Shown here one piece after another: positions 22,170 to 32,382 of a stretch of 64,000 nucleotides of DNA. The position numbers and the translations under genes are program-made. How positions within the stretch are numbered: the first letter of the stretch is position 1; each line of letters starts with the position of its first letter. The stretch comes from Ramichloridium luteum. Taxonomy: Eukaryota > Ascomycota > Dothideomycetes > Mycosphaerellales > Dissoconiaceae. The notes below the pieces were generated by a model. It was not told the DNA's origin. It was given only the letters and a program-made list of their open reading frames with translations, and searched no databases. Where the stretch lies: positions 124,001 through 188,000 of the forward strand of contig MTSC01000038.1 of the NCBI GenBank assembly GCA_002368545.1, in the 5' to 3' direction.

Positions 22170-24848
22170 TTACAGACTCCACCCTTTCTCCAGCTTCGAA
22201 GCGAAGGATTCAGGCTTCTTCGCACTGAACTCCGGTTTGGGGACCTCTGCTGCTGGCTGTGAGAAGTCCAGATCCTTGGAGGCTGGCCCCCAATTCGCCT
22301 TAGCATTGACCTTCATGATCAATGAAGAATTCGAAGGCACTGGGGGCGTCGGCGCCTGCAATGGCGGGGGCTCCCCTTTGCGGCCAGCTAGCACCCAGGT
22401 GCCGTAGACGTCCGCGCGCTCGCGGATCTCGTATAGGTGCTCATGGTAGCGGCCGACGAGCGGCAGCAGGAGCGACCGGACGGGGGAGGGCCGCCCGGAG
22501 TTGTGCGCCTCGTCATGTGCTTGCATGTCGCGGCACAGGGCGGCGTGGTAGGTTCGCGCCGTGGCGAGGATGTGCTTGATGGCGAAGGCGTGCGCGCCGA
22601 GGTCATTAACGGCAGAAACAGGATCTTGGAGGGCTAACATCCACGGGCGGGTTTCATGCCGTTGCAGCATGATGGCCTTGCCGCGGAGCCGCATGTTATT
22701 TGTTCGTTTCCTGTCTATGACTTTCGGACCGTTGGAGACAGTACTACTCGTTGATCCAGTTGCGCTGCTGGAGCTGGCGGTGGTAGAATGCGCCGCCGTG
22801 TTCGAAGCGTTGAGCCAGCTGGTGTGTTCAGCATCGCCGTCAAAATTACCGCGGGCATCACCGGGGTTCTCTTTTATATCCACGAGGGCCCGATCGGCGC
22901 CAGCTTCATGATCTCCAATTTCAATTGTCACATCATGCGAATGGGGTTCGGACAGATCTGCTTGAAGTGCCGGTGGAAAAGTGTGGCTATCGCGGATATC
23001 ATGGCGATGGATCTGCGACACATCCGTGACGACCCCTTGTCTTGACCTTGTCTCGCTATGTGATAGAATGTTCCCCGCGCTATGGTCTACCGGGTGGAAG
23101 GCATCGGCAATCGCTGTGTCTGCAGCAGCAGGAGCAATTTTGACTTCCGGCATCGAAGGTGAAGAGCCATCACCAAATGCAGCAGGGGCATGCGACTCGT
23201 CCGAGCCGAAGTTGGCCTGATCCTCAGAGTCAGAGGACACGGCCATCTCATTCGTGAATTTGAACTCCATGCCCAGAGCAATTTTGTTATCATGATACTG
23301 GTCCCTCACGCTCTGTTTCTTCCATCGTGTCCGAGAACGGGAGACTTGCACACCGAAAAATCTCGTATTCAGGTCTGCCAACCATGAGAGCAGATTTGAA
23401 ATCGCGAAACTGCTGGAATTGTCGGAAGATCCGCCCCTGAGCTCTAGTAGCGCAGCCGCGGCGAGACAGAAGGTAGCATACGAACCGAGACCGCCGGTGT
23501 ATACATCCCCAAGATCGCGCACTTTAAGGATGGAGCGTAATAACAGGTACATGTCGTGAAGATTCGGGATCTCGTCGAGAAGCCGCGCGGTAACCCTCTG
23601 CTGTGGCTCGGGATTAGCAAAGAAGACGATCTGAACCTCGATTCCTGACCGCCTGTGTTGTAGGACAGCGATCGCATGCGAATCCATCCGCATGTTGGTA
23701 ACCAAGTATTCATCCGTACTGCTCAGGTAATCCACCAATTTGGCCAAGACCTTTTCGTTTTTGTAATTTTCCGCGTCAGGCTTCACCAAACGCACGTCCA
23801 AGTCAGAGCCTGGGAGAGCTAGTCCAGTCACCTCAGACCCAAATGGCTCCAGTTTCCAAGTGGAGTTCTTCTCCTCACCAAGCGCAAGGGGAATGGCTGC
23901 GTTCAAATCCTCGAGGACAGCCTGCCGGGCTGCCTTTTCCGCTGCACTCAACTCCATGTACATCAAGAATCTGCGGAATTCTTCTTCAAGAAGCTCTCCG
24001 CTCGAAAGACTGTCAGAGTTCTCAACCTTCCAGGGTATCGGCAGGCGGACGCGACGCTCACTGGCTTCGGGTCCAATGCTGTGGCCACCATACGACAGCA
24101 AGAATGGAATTTGCGTTGCCTCCACTTTGCTCAGGGAGTGGAAGTATTCCGGCATCTTTCGGATAAAATCACGCAATGCGATCATATGTGGCTTCCAGAT
24201 AGTCTTGAAACCATCGATCGGCGGCGTCTCTTGAATGATGCCATACTGGTACAGGCCCTTAAAATCATCCTTATATGCCTGGTGGTACGCAGCCATGAGC
24301 TCATCCTTATGAAAAATAAGCCTTTCGATCAGATCTTCGTCCTCAGATTTTTCAGAAGTTCCCAGCGGCGCTTTTGGAGACCCGTGACCAGCAACATGGT
24401 CCTTGACGATTTGAGTGGCTTTCTGCCGGCGATGTTTAAGTCCTTCTCGAAGAATCCTTTTGGCGCTCTCCCAATGGGTCTCTTTCAAGCCTTTACCCTT
24501 GTGACTTGCGACACCTTTCTTGGAAAGATCTTGGTTGTCATCCTGCTTTTCGGGTAATGTGAGGTTTATTCGACGGCTGCCACCACTGGCATCCTTGTGG
24601 TGTGTCCATTGCTTGCCATCTTGCTCTTTGGGCGTATATAGCGTACGCGTTATTTTCAGTGGACGGTCGGCCACAGGCTGATGTGTGCTCGTCGCGTGCG
24701 GCTCAGCAGCTGCGGTGCTGTGGTACCGGACTGGATTTGACTTTACTTCCGAGACGAGGGCCTGGGCGAGTTGCAGGAATGCAAGCCCGGCGCAGAAGGC
24801 ATTGGGCGCATGGCAATGCAGGCGCCGTGGAGGACGGACAGCCTTCAT
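22170..24848 (-). CDS. Non-canonical poly(A) polymerase-type nucleotidyltransferase, probably mitochondrial
   Basis: A single-exon gene for 892 aa, in the Trf4/Cid1-like DNA polymerase beta superfamily that adds nucleotides to RNA 3' ends. The basic, acid-poor N-terminus (MKAVRPPRRLHCHAP...) ends in VRYHSTAAAEP, like a mitochondrial cleavage site. Helical and charged segments reach residue ~300. The catalytic core has EPFGSEVTGLALPGSDLDVRL (about 335-354) with D349 and D351, then HRRSGIEVQIVFF near 398-410, where the third carboxylate would be expected but a Gln sits in the usual place. The central domain has LLLRSILKVRDLGDVYTGGLGSYATF (434-460). A polar, repeat-poor stretch (about 505-730) separates this from PWMLALQDPVSAVNDLGAHAF (735-755), the PAP-associated end. 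The frame is open 47 codons upstream but without an ATG. Family is firm; localisation is inferred. Confidence 0.87.
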   Translation of the reverse strand: MKAVRPPRRLHCHAPNAFCAGLAFLQLAQALVSEVKSNPVRYHSTAAAEPHATSTHQPVADRPLKITRTLYTPKEQDGKQWTHHKDASGGSRRINLTLPEKQDDNQDLSKKGVASHKGKGLKETHWESAKRILREGLKHRRQKATQIVKDHVAGHGSPKAPLGTSEKSEDEDLIERLIFHKDELMAAYHQAYKDDFKGLYQYGIIQETPPIDGFKTIWKPHMIALRDFIRKMPEYFHSLSKVEATQIPFLLSYGGHSIGPEASERRVRLPIPWKVENSDSLSSGELLEEEFRRFLMYMELSAAEKAARQAVLEDLNAAIPLALGEEKNSTWKLEPFGSEVTGLALPGSDLDVRLVKPDAENYKNEKVLAKLVDYLSSTDEYLVTNMRMDSHAIAVLQHRRSGIEVQIVFFANPEPQQRVTARLLDEIPNLHDMYLLLRSILKVRDLGDVYTGGLGSYATFCLAAAALLELRGGSSDNSSSFAISNLLSWLADLNTRFFGVQVSRSRTRWKKQSVRDQYHDNKIALGMEFKFTNEMAVSSDSEDQANFGSDESHAPAAFGDGSSPSMPEVKIAPAAADTAIADAFHPVDHSAGNILSHSETRSRQGVVTDVSQIHRHDIRDSHTFPPALQADLSEPHSHDVTIEIGDHEAGADRALVDIKENPGDARGNFDGDAEHTSWLNASNTAAHSTTASSSSATGSTSSTVSNGPKVIDRKRTNNMRLRGKAIMLQRHETRPWMLALQDPVSAVNDLGAHAFAIKHILATARTYHAALCRDMQAHDEAHNSGRPSPVRSLLLPLVGRYHEHLYEIRERADVYGTWVLAGRKGEPPPLQAPTPPVPSNSSLIMKVNAKANWGPASKDLDFSQPAAEVPKPEFSAKKPESFASKLEKGWSL

Positions 24849-25519
24849 GAACGACCCAAGGAATGACCGCCGATGCAAGTCGAGAGATGCTGGCGATGCA
24901 TTTGCCGTCTTGAATTCATCCGGAAAGCTCAAGCTCAAGCTGCGTAAGTCTTGGCAAATGTTCGGCGTCGGAGGTCGCGTCGCCGGCACGCGACACAGCT
25001 ATGCACTTTATGCAATTTCTGAAATGATCGACAATAGGTGACGGAATCTACAGTTCTTTGCGTTGAGAATGAGAGACTGGATGATCGAATTAAATTAAGT
25101 TTGCCGTGGGGCGACTGACCCTCGTAGCAGGATGCCTCTGAGGCTCAGTATGTACGATAAACAGCCACCATGCAGAATACAATATACATTACGGCACACC
25201 TCAACACTGGCGTGCATATGTTGCGCGATCGTTGACTCGTAAAGCTCTCTGGACCGTTCTTTACCAGAGAGTGTTTTCTTCTTCACGCCGTGGCCCAATA
25301 GCGATGGGCCCCAATTGCCCAATGCCTGCCACATTTGGACGACCACCAAGATCGTCGCAATCAGCTCGAAGTGTGGAATCTCCTCCACGCGAGCTGCGTC
25401 TGCAGCCAAGAAAGTGGTATCAACCAGCAGCCATGCTGCATGTATGTATTAATAGCTTCAGGGCCAGTGCCCTCTTTGCACACTTGTATGCGTAACTCCT
25501 TTTCATCTTCTTGCTTTCA
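24849..25519. other. Intergenic region upstream of the nucleotidyltransferase
   Basis: Promoter of the minus-strand nucleotidyltransferase and 3' side of the next minus-strand gene. A 104-codon minus frame at 25095-25409 has no ATG at its start and no known motif. Nothing else is supported. Confidence 0.5.
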
Positions 25520-25768
25520 TCAGTACGCCCGCGACCGACGTCCAGCATCGTAGTACTCCGTTACGCGGACGGATGGCATACGGCGACTGCTCCAAGTGCT
25601 CGAGGCAGACTTCGGCGAAAAGCTGCCCGGGCTGTGATCATCGTAAACGTATTCGCCGTCGACATAACGGGCGCCGGAGGTGAAGGTTGTGCGCTTCTCA
25701 CGGCGAGTGTACCGCTTCTCGAGCTGGTAGAGCTCATACTTGGCGATGAGCTTGTCGACGAGACCCAT
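25520..25768 (-). CDS. Small 82-aa protein of unknown function
   Basis: A single-exon ORF with an ATG at 25768. The N-terminal MGLVDKLIAKYELYQLEKRY is an amphipathic, charged helix, followed by TRREKRTTFTSGARYVDGEYVYDDH and a Ser/Arg/Tyr-rich tail ending RRSRAY. It has no signal peptide or transmembrane segment. The helix-basic-YVDGEYVY layout resembles a short uncharacterised protein that I believe is widespread in filamentous ascomycetes, but I cannot verify this here. It stands alone between two genes on the same strand with its own 5' space. Gly at position 2 (MGLVDK) would allow N-myristoylation in principle, though the context is not ideal. Function unknown. Confidence 0.72.
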   Translation of the reverse strand: MGLVDKLIAKYELYQLEKRYTRREKRTTFTSGARYVDGEYVYDDHSPGSFSPKSASSTWSSRRMPSVRVTEYYDAGRRSRAY

Positions 25769-27606
25769 CTTGCTGGGCTTTCTGGTGGTAGTGGAGAGCG
25801 TTGAAGCGGAACGGGGGCGTTGCCTGCCGAGTATGGTTATCGCCTCGGTGACCGTTTCTATAGGGGATTTTGGTCTTTGAGCTGAAAATTTCTGGTGGTA
25901 CTCTTGCTTTTCCGTGTGTAAGGTTTTATAATGTCTCGGCGTCGTGTAAATTGACTGAATGAATGTGAAATGCGAAAGATCGAGGGCGAGGACAACGGAT
26001 GTGTCGCAGCACCTGGCGGGGTTGAAAGAGCGACTGCCGGCCGAGGAATTGGTAACGAATGACAGTTCAGATCAGATCTTCGGATGATCTGGGTACGGAA
26101 TGAGTGACTGGTACCGACGGGTGTGTTTGTGCAGAGATCGAACAACGCGCAGAGATGGGCACGAGACACGAGACGACTGAAGAAAGGAACGCGATTCACA
26201 CAACCGTTGCAAAGCCAAGAGGGGGCAACCCAAGGTTGCTACAGCACACGCTAACATGGAGACTAGAGACCAGGCGGGTACAATTGAATGCTCTCGTATC
26301 AAGGCACTGTATCACTGATTGAATAATATACAAGACGTGGGCAGCATTGCTTGCGTGACCAATGGCAACTTCGTGGCGTTGCGCAGCGGCTCTCGTTGTA
26401 GCCTGTGGTTTCATAAATATAGCAATGCCATCTCCACAATCCTTGCCAGGAGGCGCTCACAGTGCGGCTTCAAGCTCGAGCACACGCGGATTCGGCCCGT
26501 CTAGCAGCTGTCTAATATATCGTCCCAAATTAAGGATTCTCTGTCCGATCGCGTTCAAGTGGAATTGATCTGTAAATGCAACCTGACACCATTTGCAAAT
26601 CCGCACCTGGGGGAGCCATAGCAACCGAATGACGCGCGTTTGTAGCTTGCTGGTGTTGTTCGATCACGAATTCACGTCAATTTAGCATTTAACCACGCGC
26701 TGCACACAACAGGAAATGGTGCCGGCCCCAGCGCATCACCCCGGCCCTCCGCACCGCCGAAGCTGATCTCTCCGGGCTGTGGAAGCTGGACCACTGATAT
26801 CACAGCGCAGCGTCAATCGAAGGCTTCGCCGCAGCTTGATAGACGCTGCATTGGCTGGGCTCCTGGGGAGCTTGGATCTGGCTTGCAGGAGCTATGCATA
26901 GGAGTGGTACTGCATCTGCCGCATATGTCATCAATGGGGAGCTTCCGAGATCCATGGGAACTCCATGCGTAGGAGAAGCAAGAAAATCGCGGGCCAAGAT
27001 AGCGGAATGAAATTGTCGTGTTCTACGGTCTGTGAACGTGATCTCTCGAGCAAATAGGTATATGTCTCGAAGAACGAATCCTCTGTGAAGGTAGATGTCT
27101 GCAGGAATAGATGGGGATCAAGAGGGTCATGCTTTGCAGTTTTTAGTATGAGCCATGCTACAGTATCCGGCAATATGAAATACTTGGTATGCTTGACACA
27201 CTTCTGTATCTGTAGCCTAGGTGGCGATCAGGTAATACTGGTTACACAGAGATTCTACTTCTTGTAAGAGGCGGAATCTGCCATAACACGCCCCATGATA
27301 GAGCTCGTTTGTCGGCTCCAGACGTGACACGGCAACCCACTATTGATGCCTACAGCTCGTTGAAAGCATTCTTTGACTTGATTGGATGCTGGATTTGTGC
27401 ATTTGGAAGACAATACTCTTGTTGACAGCAACTTGGTCCACGCATCTCCCGCAAAGATGTATATACACAGTATGCCATTGACGATTCATACAAAGAAAAC
27501 TCCCTGGTCACAGCTCTAGCAGTCGCAATTGTCGTCCTTGTGGACGCCAGAATAATTTCTCACACACAAGACCGCAAGATGTACGGCCTGATCTCGGCTC
27601 TCCCAC
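25769..27606. other. Intergenic region, 1.8 kb
   Basis: Promoter of the 82-aa gene on the left and 3' side of the complex I gene on the right. The sequence is near 50% GC with stops in all frames at short intervals. Only short anonymous open frames are seen. A weak inverted repeat (CAGATC at 26073, GATCTG ending at 26091) is not distinctive. Confidence 0.5.
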
Positions 27607-28399
27607 TTATCGGTACGGCGCATCGGCCCTCGCGACAGCCGCCAATTCCGGCTCCCACTTGTCACCGTTCGACAGCAGCTTCTCCTTATTGTACAGTAGC
27701 TCCTCACGGGTCTCGGTCGCATACTCGGCGTTCGGGCTCTCAACGATAGCGTCAACAGGGCACGACTCCTGGCAGAAGCCGCAGTAGATGCACTTGGTCA
27801 TGTCGATGTCGTAGCGCGTCGTCCGGCGGCTGCCGTCCATGCGCTCCTCCGCCTCAATCGTAATTGCTTGCGCCGGGCAGATCGCCTCGCACAGCTTGCA
27901 CGCGATACATCGCTCCTCGCCCGTCGGGTATCGCCGCAGCGCGTGCTCGCCACGGAAGCGCGGCGAAATCGGGCCCTTTTCGAAGGGGTAGTAGATTGTG
28001 TATCTGGTAGCAACAAAATTTCTCGCGTTAGCTTCAATGTTCTCCATAATAGTGTCTTTCCTCTTCTCCGGTACAAGATCCGTCGGCGAGTTTTTTTCCA
28101 TGCTTCGGGGGCAAAACATACGGTGGTCGGAAGAATTGTTCCATCAGCACCCACATGCCGCGGGCCATCTCCGTCAACAAGAAGTATTTTCCAGCCTGGT
28201 CCCACACGCTCTCCTTGTTCTCATTCCATTTGTCCGGGGTCGGTAATCGGAAACGTGCTGGGGGCGGGCCCTCGGCACCGGCGACTCGGGCGGTGGTGGA
28301 GAAAGCCGGGGCGAAGGCGGGCCGGCCGCTGGCTTGGAGGACGACGGAGCGGAGGCCTCGTGATCGTGCCAGAGCCGTCATTGTCCGTGGCGACGACAT
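27607..28399 (-). CDS. NDUFS8: NADH:ubiquinone oxidoreductase TYKY (23 kDa) iron-sulfur subunit
   Basis: A 224-aa matrix-arm subunit of mitochondrial complex I that carries clusters N6a and N6b and passes electrons towards ubiquinone. Exon 1 is 28399-28122 and exon 2 is 28003-27607. The 118-nt intron (GTATGT...ACCAG) falls in codon 93 and joins EQFFRPP to YTIYYPFEKGPISPRFRGEHALRRYPTGEERC. Two classic 4Fe-4S motifs follow: CIACKLCEAICP (C125, 128, 131, 135) and CIYCGFCQESCP (C164, 167, 170, 174). The N-terminus is Arg/Ser/Ala-rich with no acids before residue ~40, a mitochondrial presequence. A second ATG at codon 7 (28381) is a possible start. Sequence agreement with the family is near complete from residue ~90 on. 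Confidence 0.97.
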
Positions 28400-29065
28400 G
28401 GCGGCGGTTTGAGGGGAGATGGTGAGAGGGTGTTGGTGGTGCGACGGCGACGTGCAGAAGGAATCTCTGAACAGCTATGGCCAATGAGGTCGTCATGAAA
28501 GTCAGCCCGCCAAGAACGGAAGCCTATAACCACCTCATTACTGTACCCATTGGCCACAACGCATCGTCTCTGCCAACCGTACATCAGATTTTAGTACCAC
28601 GAAAATCTCATACACTTTGTAAAATGGGGCAACGGTGATTCAATATAATTCATATAGTACATAGCTCATTATAGCAGCCGTGAGTTGCTACTGAAGCTTC
28701 CAATGGCATGCCTATCGGATCAAGCTACGGAGTTCGAAAGGCTAGCCCTGTTGTGCAGTCGGGAGCATGGATGATTCAGCAATTGTCGCATTCCAATCAT
28801 CCACCCGCGAACTTGGAAACCCTGTTTCTGATGCCCATGAACAGAGCTTGCTACATGCAAGTATTATGCTTTTATGATGATACACCGTCTCCGACGCAGT
28901 CTCCGACTACGGTCTGAACTGTGAATCTCGGTCCGGCCAGTCCGGCCTGGCCCCCCGGGCCTCCCAAGCTAGCAATGTTCCCACGCACGTTGCAGCTGCG
29001 TCCTTACTTCTTCTCACTTGACCTATCCTGCGTCAGTCATGCATAATCAGTCAGCATGGTCGTAC
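28400..29065. other. Intergenic region between two mitochondrial-protein genes
   Basis: Promoter of the complex I gene and 3' side of the next minus-strand gene. It contains an AT-rich stretch around 28580-28690. No gene or notable repeat seen. Confidence 0.55.
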
Positions 29066-30028
29066 TTACTTCTTGATGAACTCCTCAAGGGGCTTGGTAT
29101 CCTTTGCAGAGATAGCCTTGTTCACAGCATCGATGGCTTCCATGATGTTTCCATCCTTGAAGCTTTGCATGTTATCTTGGACGAACTTCTTGATCTTCGG
29201 GTCGACATTGTCGAGCAGCGGCTTGGCCTCCTCCGCACCACGCTTTACAGCGTCCTGTCCCTGCTCCTTGATCTCGCCGGTCTTCTCGATGATGAGCTTC
29301 TGGATCTTCTCCAGCGTCTCCCAGTTCAAGCCGTTCTTGGTGATGTCGCGAACGTGTCCGCGCACCTCATCGAGCTGCTTCTTCGCTTCTTGGCCATACT
29401 GCTCACTGAACTTCTTGATCTGCTCAGCAGAGCCGCCGACCTTCTTCTTGAGGTCGGGGTGGTTGTCGAGGATGTCTTCGGCGGCATCACCAGCAATCGC
29501 ATACAGCTTCGACGCGTGGTTCGCGAGGACATCAACCGCCTGACCCGCAGCATCCAAGCTGAGGCCCTTGGATGACACCTTCCGAAGGTCTTCGTAAGCT
29601 TCGCGGATGATCTTGTCGACTTCGTCCCCATGTCGCTTGCGGATAGCTTTCAGGTCCTGGAAGACGCTGTCCACGTAGCCGCGTCCGCCGGGAATGAACA
29701 TCGCATATCGGTTGGCTGTGTCTTGTAGCATCTGGATCGCTTCTTCGGTACGCGGCATCTTCTCGGGCAGCTCGAGCTTCGCGGCACTAATAGTGCTGTC
29801 TACGTAGCTCTTCGCCTGCGTCGCCGTCTGCACGGCAGTCTTGGCACCGGAGAAGTGGTAGAAGGCATAGCCTACGCCGAGCGCGGCAAGACCACCGACG
29901 AGTCCTCCAGTGACTGCGCCTGAAGTTGCAGGCTTCGCATTTTCTGTAGCATAGCGACGGATTGGGGTAGGGTTTCTTGGGATGCGGACTGCCCGCTGTG
30001 CCCTCAGTATTGATCGTGGAACGTTCAT
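29066..30028 (-). CDS. Helical mitochondrial protein of unknown function
   Basis: A 320-aa single-exon protein. The first 28 residues (MNVPRSILRAQRAVRIPRNP... to IRRYATEN) have seven Arg and no acids and end in RRY-AT, a good mitochondrial presequence with a cleavage site. A glycine-rich hydrophobic segment (residues about 37-59, with GGLVGGLAALGVGYAFYHF) could be one membrane span. The rest is a long, charged, heptad-like helical stretch rich in Lys, Glu and Ala (for example KKKVGGSAEQIKKFSEQYGQEAKKQLDEV), reminiscent of apolipoprotein or LEA-type amphipathic helices. I do not recognise a named family. A role at the inner membrane is an inference. The frame is open upstream of the ATG at 30028; the presequence decides this start. 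Confidence 0.85.
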   Translation of the reverse strand: MNVPRSILRAQRAVRIPRNPTPIRRYATENAKPATSGAVTGGLVGGLAALGVGYAFYHFSGAKTAVQTATQAKSYVDSTISAAKLELPEKMPRTEEAIQMLQDTANRYAMFIPGGRGYVDSVFQDLKAIRKRHGDEVDKIIREAYEDLRKVSSKGLSLDAAGQAVDVLANHASKLYAIAGDAAEDILDNHPDLKKKVGGSAEQIKKFSEQYGQEAKKQLDEVRGHVRDITKNGLNWETLEKIQKLIIEKTGEIKEQGQDAVKRGAEEAKPLLDNVDPKIKKFVQDNMQSFKDGNIMEAIDAVNKAISAKDTKPLEEFIKK

Positions 30029-32382
30029 GTTTGTGATGTAGAGCAGCAACTGGCAAATTGAGGCTGTGACAAGTCGAAGTGAAATATTACAGCAGAATAC
30101 AAAGACAAAACATCCATTGGAAGGAGAGACAGTGTACTTATTGAAGCTTGGACGGTTTGGCGTACAAGTGACGTTTGTCTTATTCAAGCCACGAGCTGTT
30201 TCGGCTGTTCCTGAAAGTTGCATGAGTTATGAAGCGGCACCCACGTCATCACGCAAAGCCAATGATCACGCTCCTCCATGACTCTCACCTGACGATCAAT
30301 TACATACAGAATACACGGCAATATCACATGCATAGCCTAATGAGTTGACTGTCCTGCTTTAACCAGGTAGGGGGTGAACAGGAGGGTGTGCAGTGTAATG
30401 CTGTAAGTTCACTTGAGAATACAGACGACTCTGATAGAACCACCTTCACTTCGGCTATATCTAGACCTCACATTTTCGACAAAGTATTGATCCGACATTT
30501 TGGAGCACTTATTGCATATACACAGCTGATGACCGCGCATACTTTTGAACTCGGTCGGTAACTTGTACACCGTTTCTCACCACGCTCACCTCGCGACTGT
30601 CGAGCTCGTCACTGGTCTTGGCTTCCGGGCCTTTCCCGCGGAAGAATGATCTGAGTTGGACCTGTTTCCGAATTCGAAGGCCTCCGTCTGCAATTGAGAC
30701 CAATCGGGAAAGCTAAGAAAGTATCCTTCTTTTAGCCTTACACATACTCTGGAAATATAGATCCGACAGGTGAGTCCCACAATCTTATTGAGACTCTCAT
30801 CTTCTGCTCTGATTATTCGCTCACTGTTTCCTGAACGTCTTAACCAGTGCCAAGCTTGGTCAAACGCAGAAGGCCGACGAAAAGACCGGACGATAGCGCA
30901 TTAGTGGTCATCTTAGAGTCGTGATTTGCATGCCATTTTCCTCCAGAACCCTGAACATGGAATTTCCGACCCCCTACATCGCTGTTAATATGATGATATA
31001 GACCCTAGTGAAAGTCGTTGTCCTTTGTCGAGCGCCAGAAGAGAAAGATGTACAATGCTCCATCTTCAAGGGCTGAGAGCTTTTTGGATCTTTCTATTTG
31101 TTTCAGTCGAGCATATTCTCGAGGGCCTGGTCGAGTCTGAGATGGCTGATTTGGGTTAGGACGGGAGGATATATTGGTGCATGTAGGGTGTGGCTGAAGT
31201 ATCTTTGCGGTTGAAGATGCCGATGATTTCGAGGACAAACATGACATGGATTTACGGTAGTGTTGTATTGCAAGATGATTTGATCGCGACACTTGAGACG
31301 CCCATAGGCAGGAGAGTTCATGCAGCCTTGCGGTTGTCATTAGCAGCGAGGTGCGGCATGTAAGGTCTTAGGCGCTGCGGCACGGCCGACCACGCCGATT
31401 TGCTTCCTGAACATTGGTCTCTTGCAATTCTCGGTTACACTATAAATTACACTATTGAGCGCCGCACGGTTGCGTCAAGCAAAGAAAATGTTGCAAACGA
31501 TCTACAAAGGATAGCGCGTGAGAGATTGCAGCATGAAATGCTGGAGCAGCCAAGGAGATTCTGTGGGCAAAATCCAGCGGCCAACCAGTCGGCATCAAGT
31601 TGACTGCCACGGGAACGCTTGGTACTGGCGTACACATGACCAAGGCTACCAGTGCCAAGTTCGCGCTTCAATGTTTGCTCCAACCATGAACGAAACAGAG
31701 AATCTCTCTCGAACCCAAAATAGTTGTCTGTCCTACTCAGGTCGAACCATTCTCAGAGTTCGCGGAAGAGTTCCTCACCAGGCAATCGTGTCATGACGAC
31801 CTGAAGTTGCCCCAACGAGTCAAAATATGCTCAATAGCTAATACTTTTCTGGCACAGTGAACTCGGCATATTATGAAACTTGAGTGGCTATGACTTCCTT
31901 GATTCGTGCTCCATCCGAGTGCTACATCAACGAACTGGATGGCAGCGGTCCATATCCGCCCGGGACATGGTATATCTTACGAGTCGGAATACAACCGAGA
32001 AATCCCCCTGGGGCACTTGTATGAGTAGACTGCGATGCGCTGCACCCAGAGGGGGCAACGCGTTGCAGAGGTGCAGTCTTGGAGTATATGTGAGGCGCTC
32101 GCGAAGTTCCTTGCGCGGCCGAAACTGAGACACGCTTTTCTGATTGATCAGGATTTGCCCAACCTCACGCGAATGTAGAACAAAGCCGCACCCTATCCCC
32201 GGGATAGAGACTAAGTGCAAGCTCTTGTGAAGGGGATCAAGGGATAGGAAAGTCCAAAAGCTTAACTCTTAGATAGCCACTATCCCTTGGATGCCCACGA
32301 GTCTCAAGAAGGCGCCGACATTCCGCAAGGATATCCATCTCTCCCCCTCAGTTGAACATACTCAGACAAGCACAGTGACAGA
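30029..32382. other. Intergenic region, 2.4 kb
   Basis: Promoter of the mitochondrial protein on the left; the right part precedes the 290-codon ORF. The sequence is AT-richer than neighbouring genes. Around 31400-31800 short open frames overlap in three frames (plus) and one (minus) without any recognisable domain; they may be a decayed gene but I cannot support that. Confidence 0.45.

Noticed and set aside
25095..25409. 104-codon minus frame
   Set aside because: Begins at TTG, lacks an ATG, and sits in the flank between two same-strand genes.
31400..31800. Possible decayed gene in three frames
   Set aside because: Short protein-like stretches shift frame repeatedly, but none matches a family I can name.
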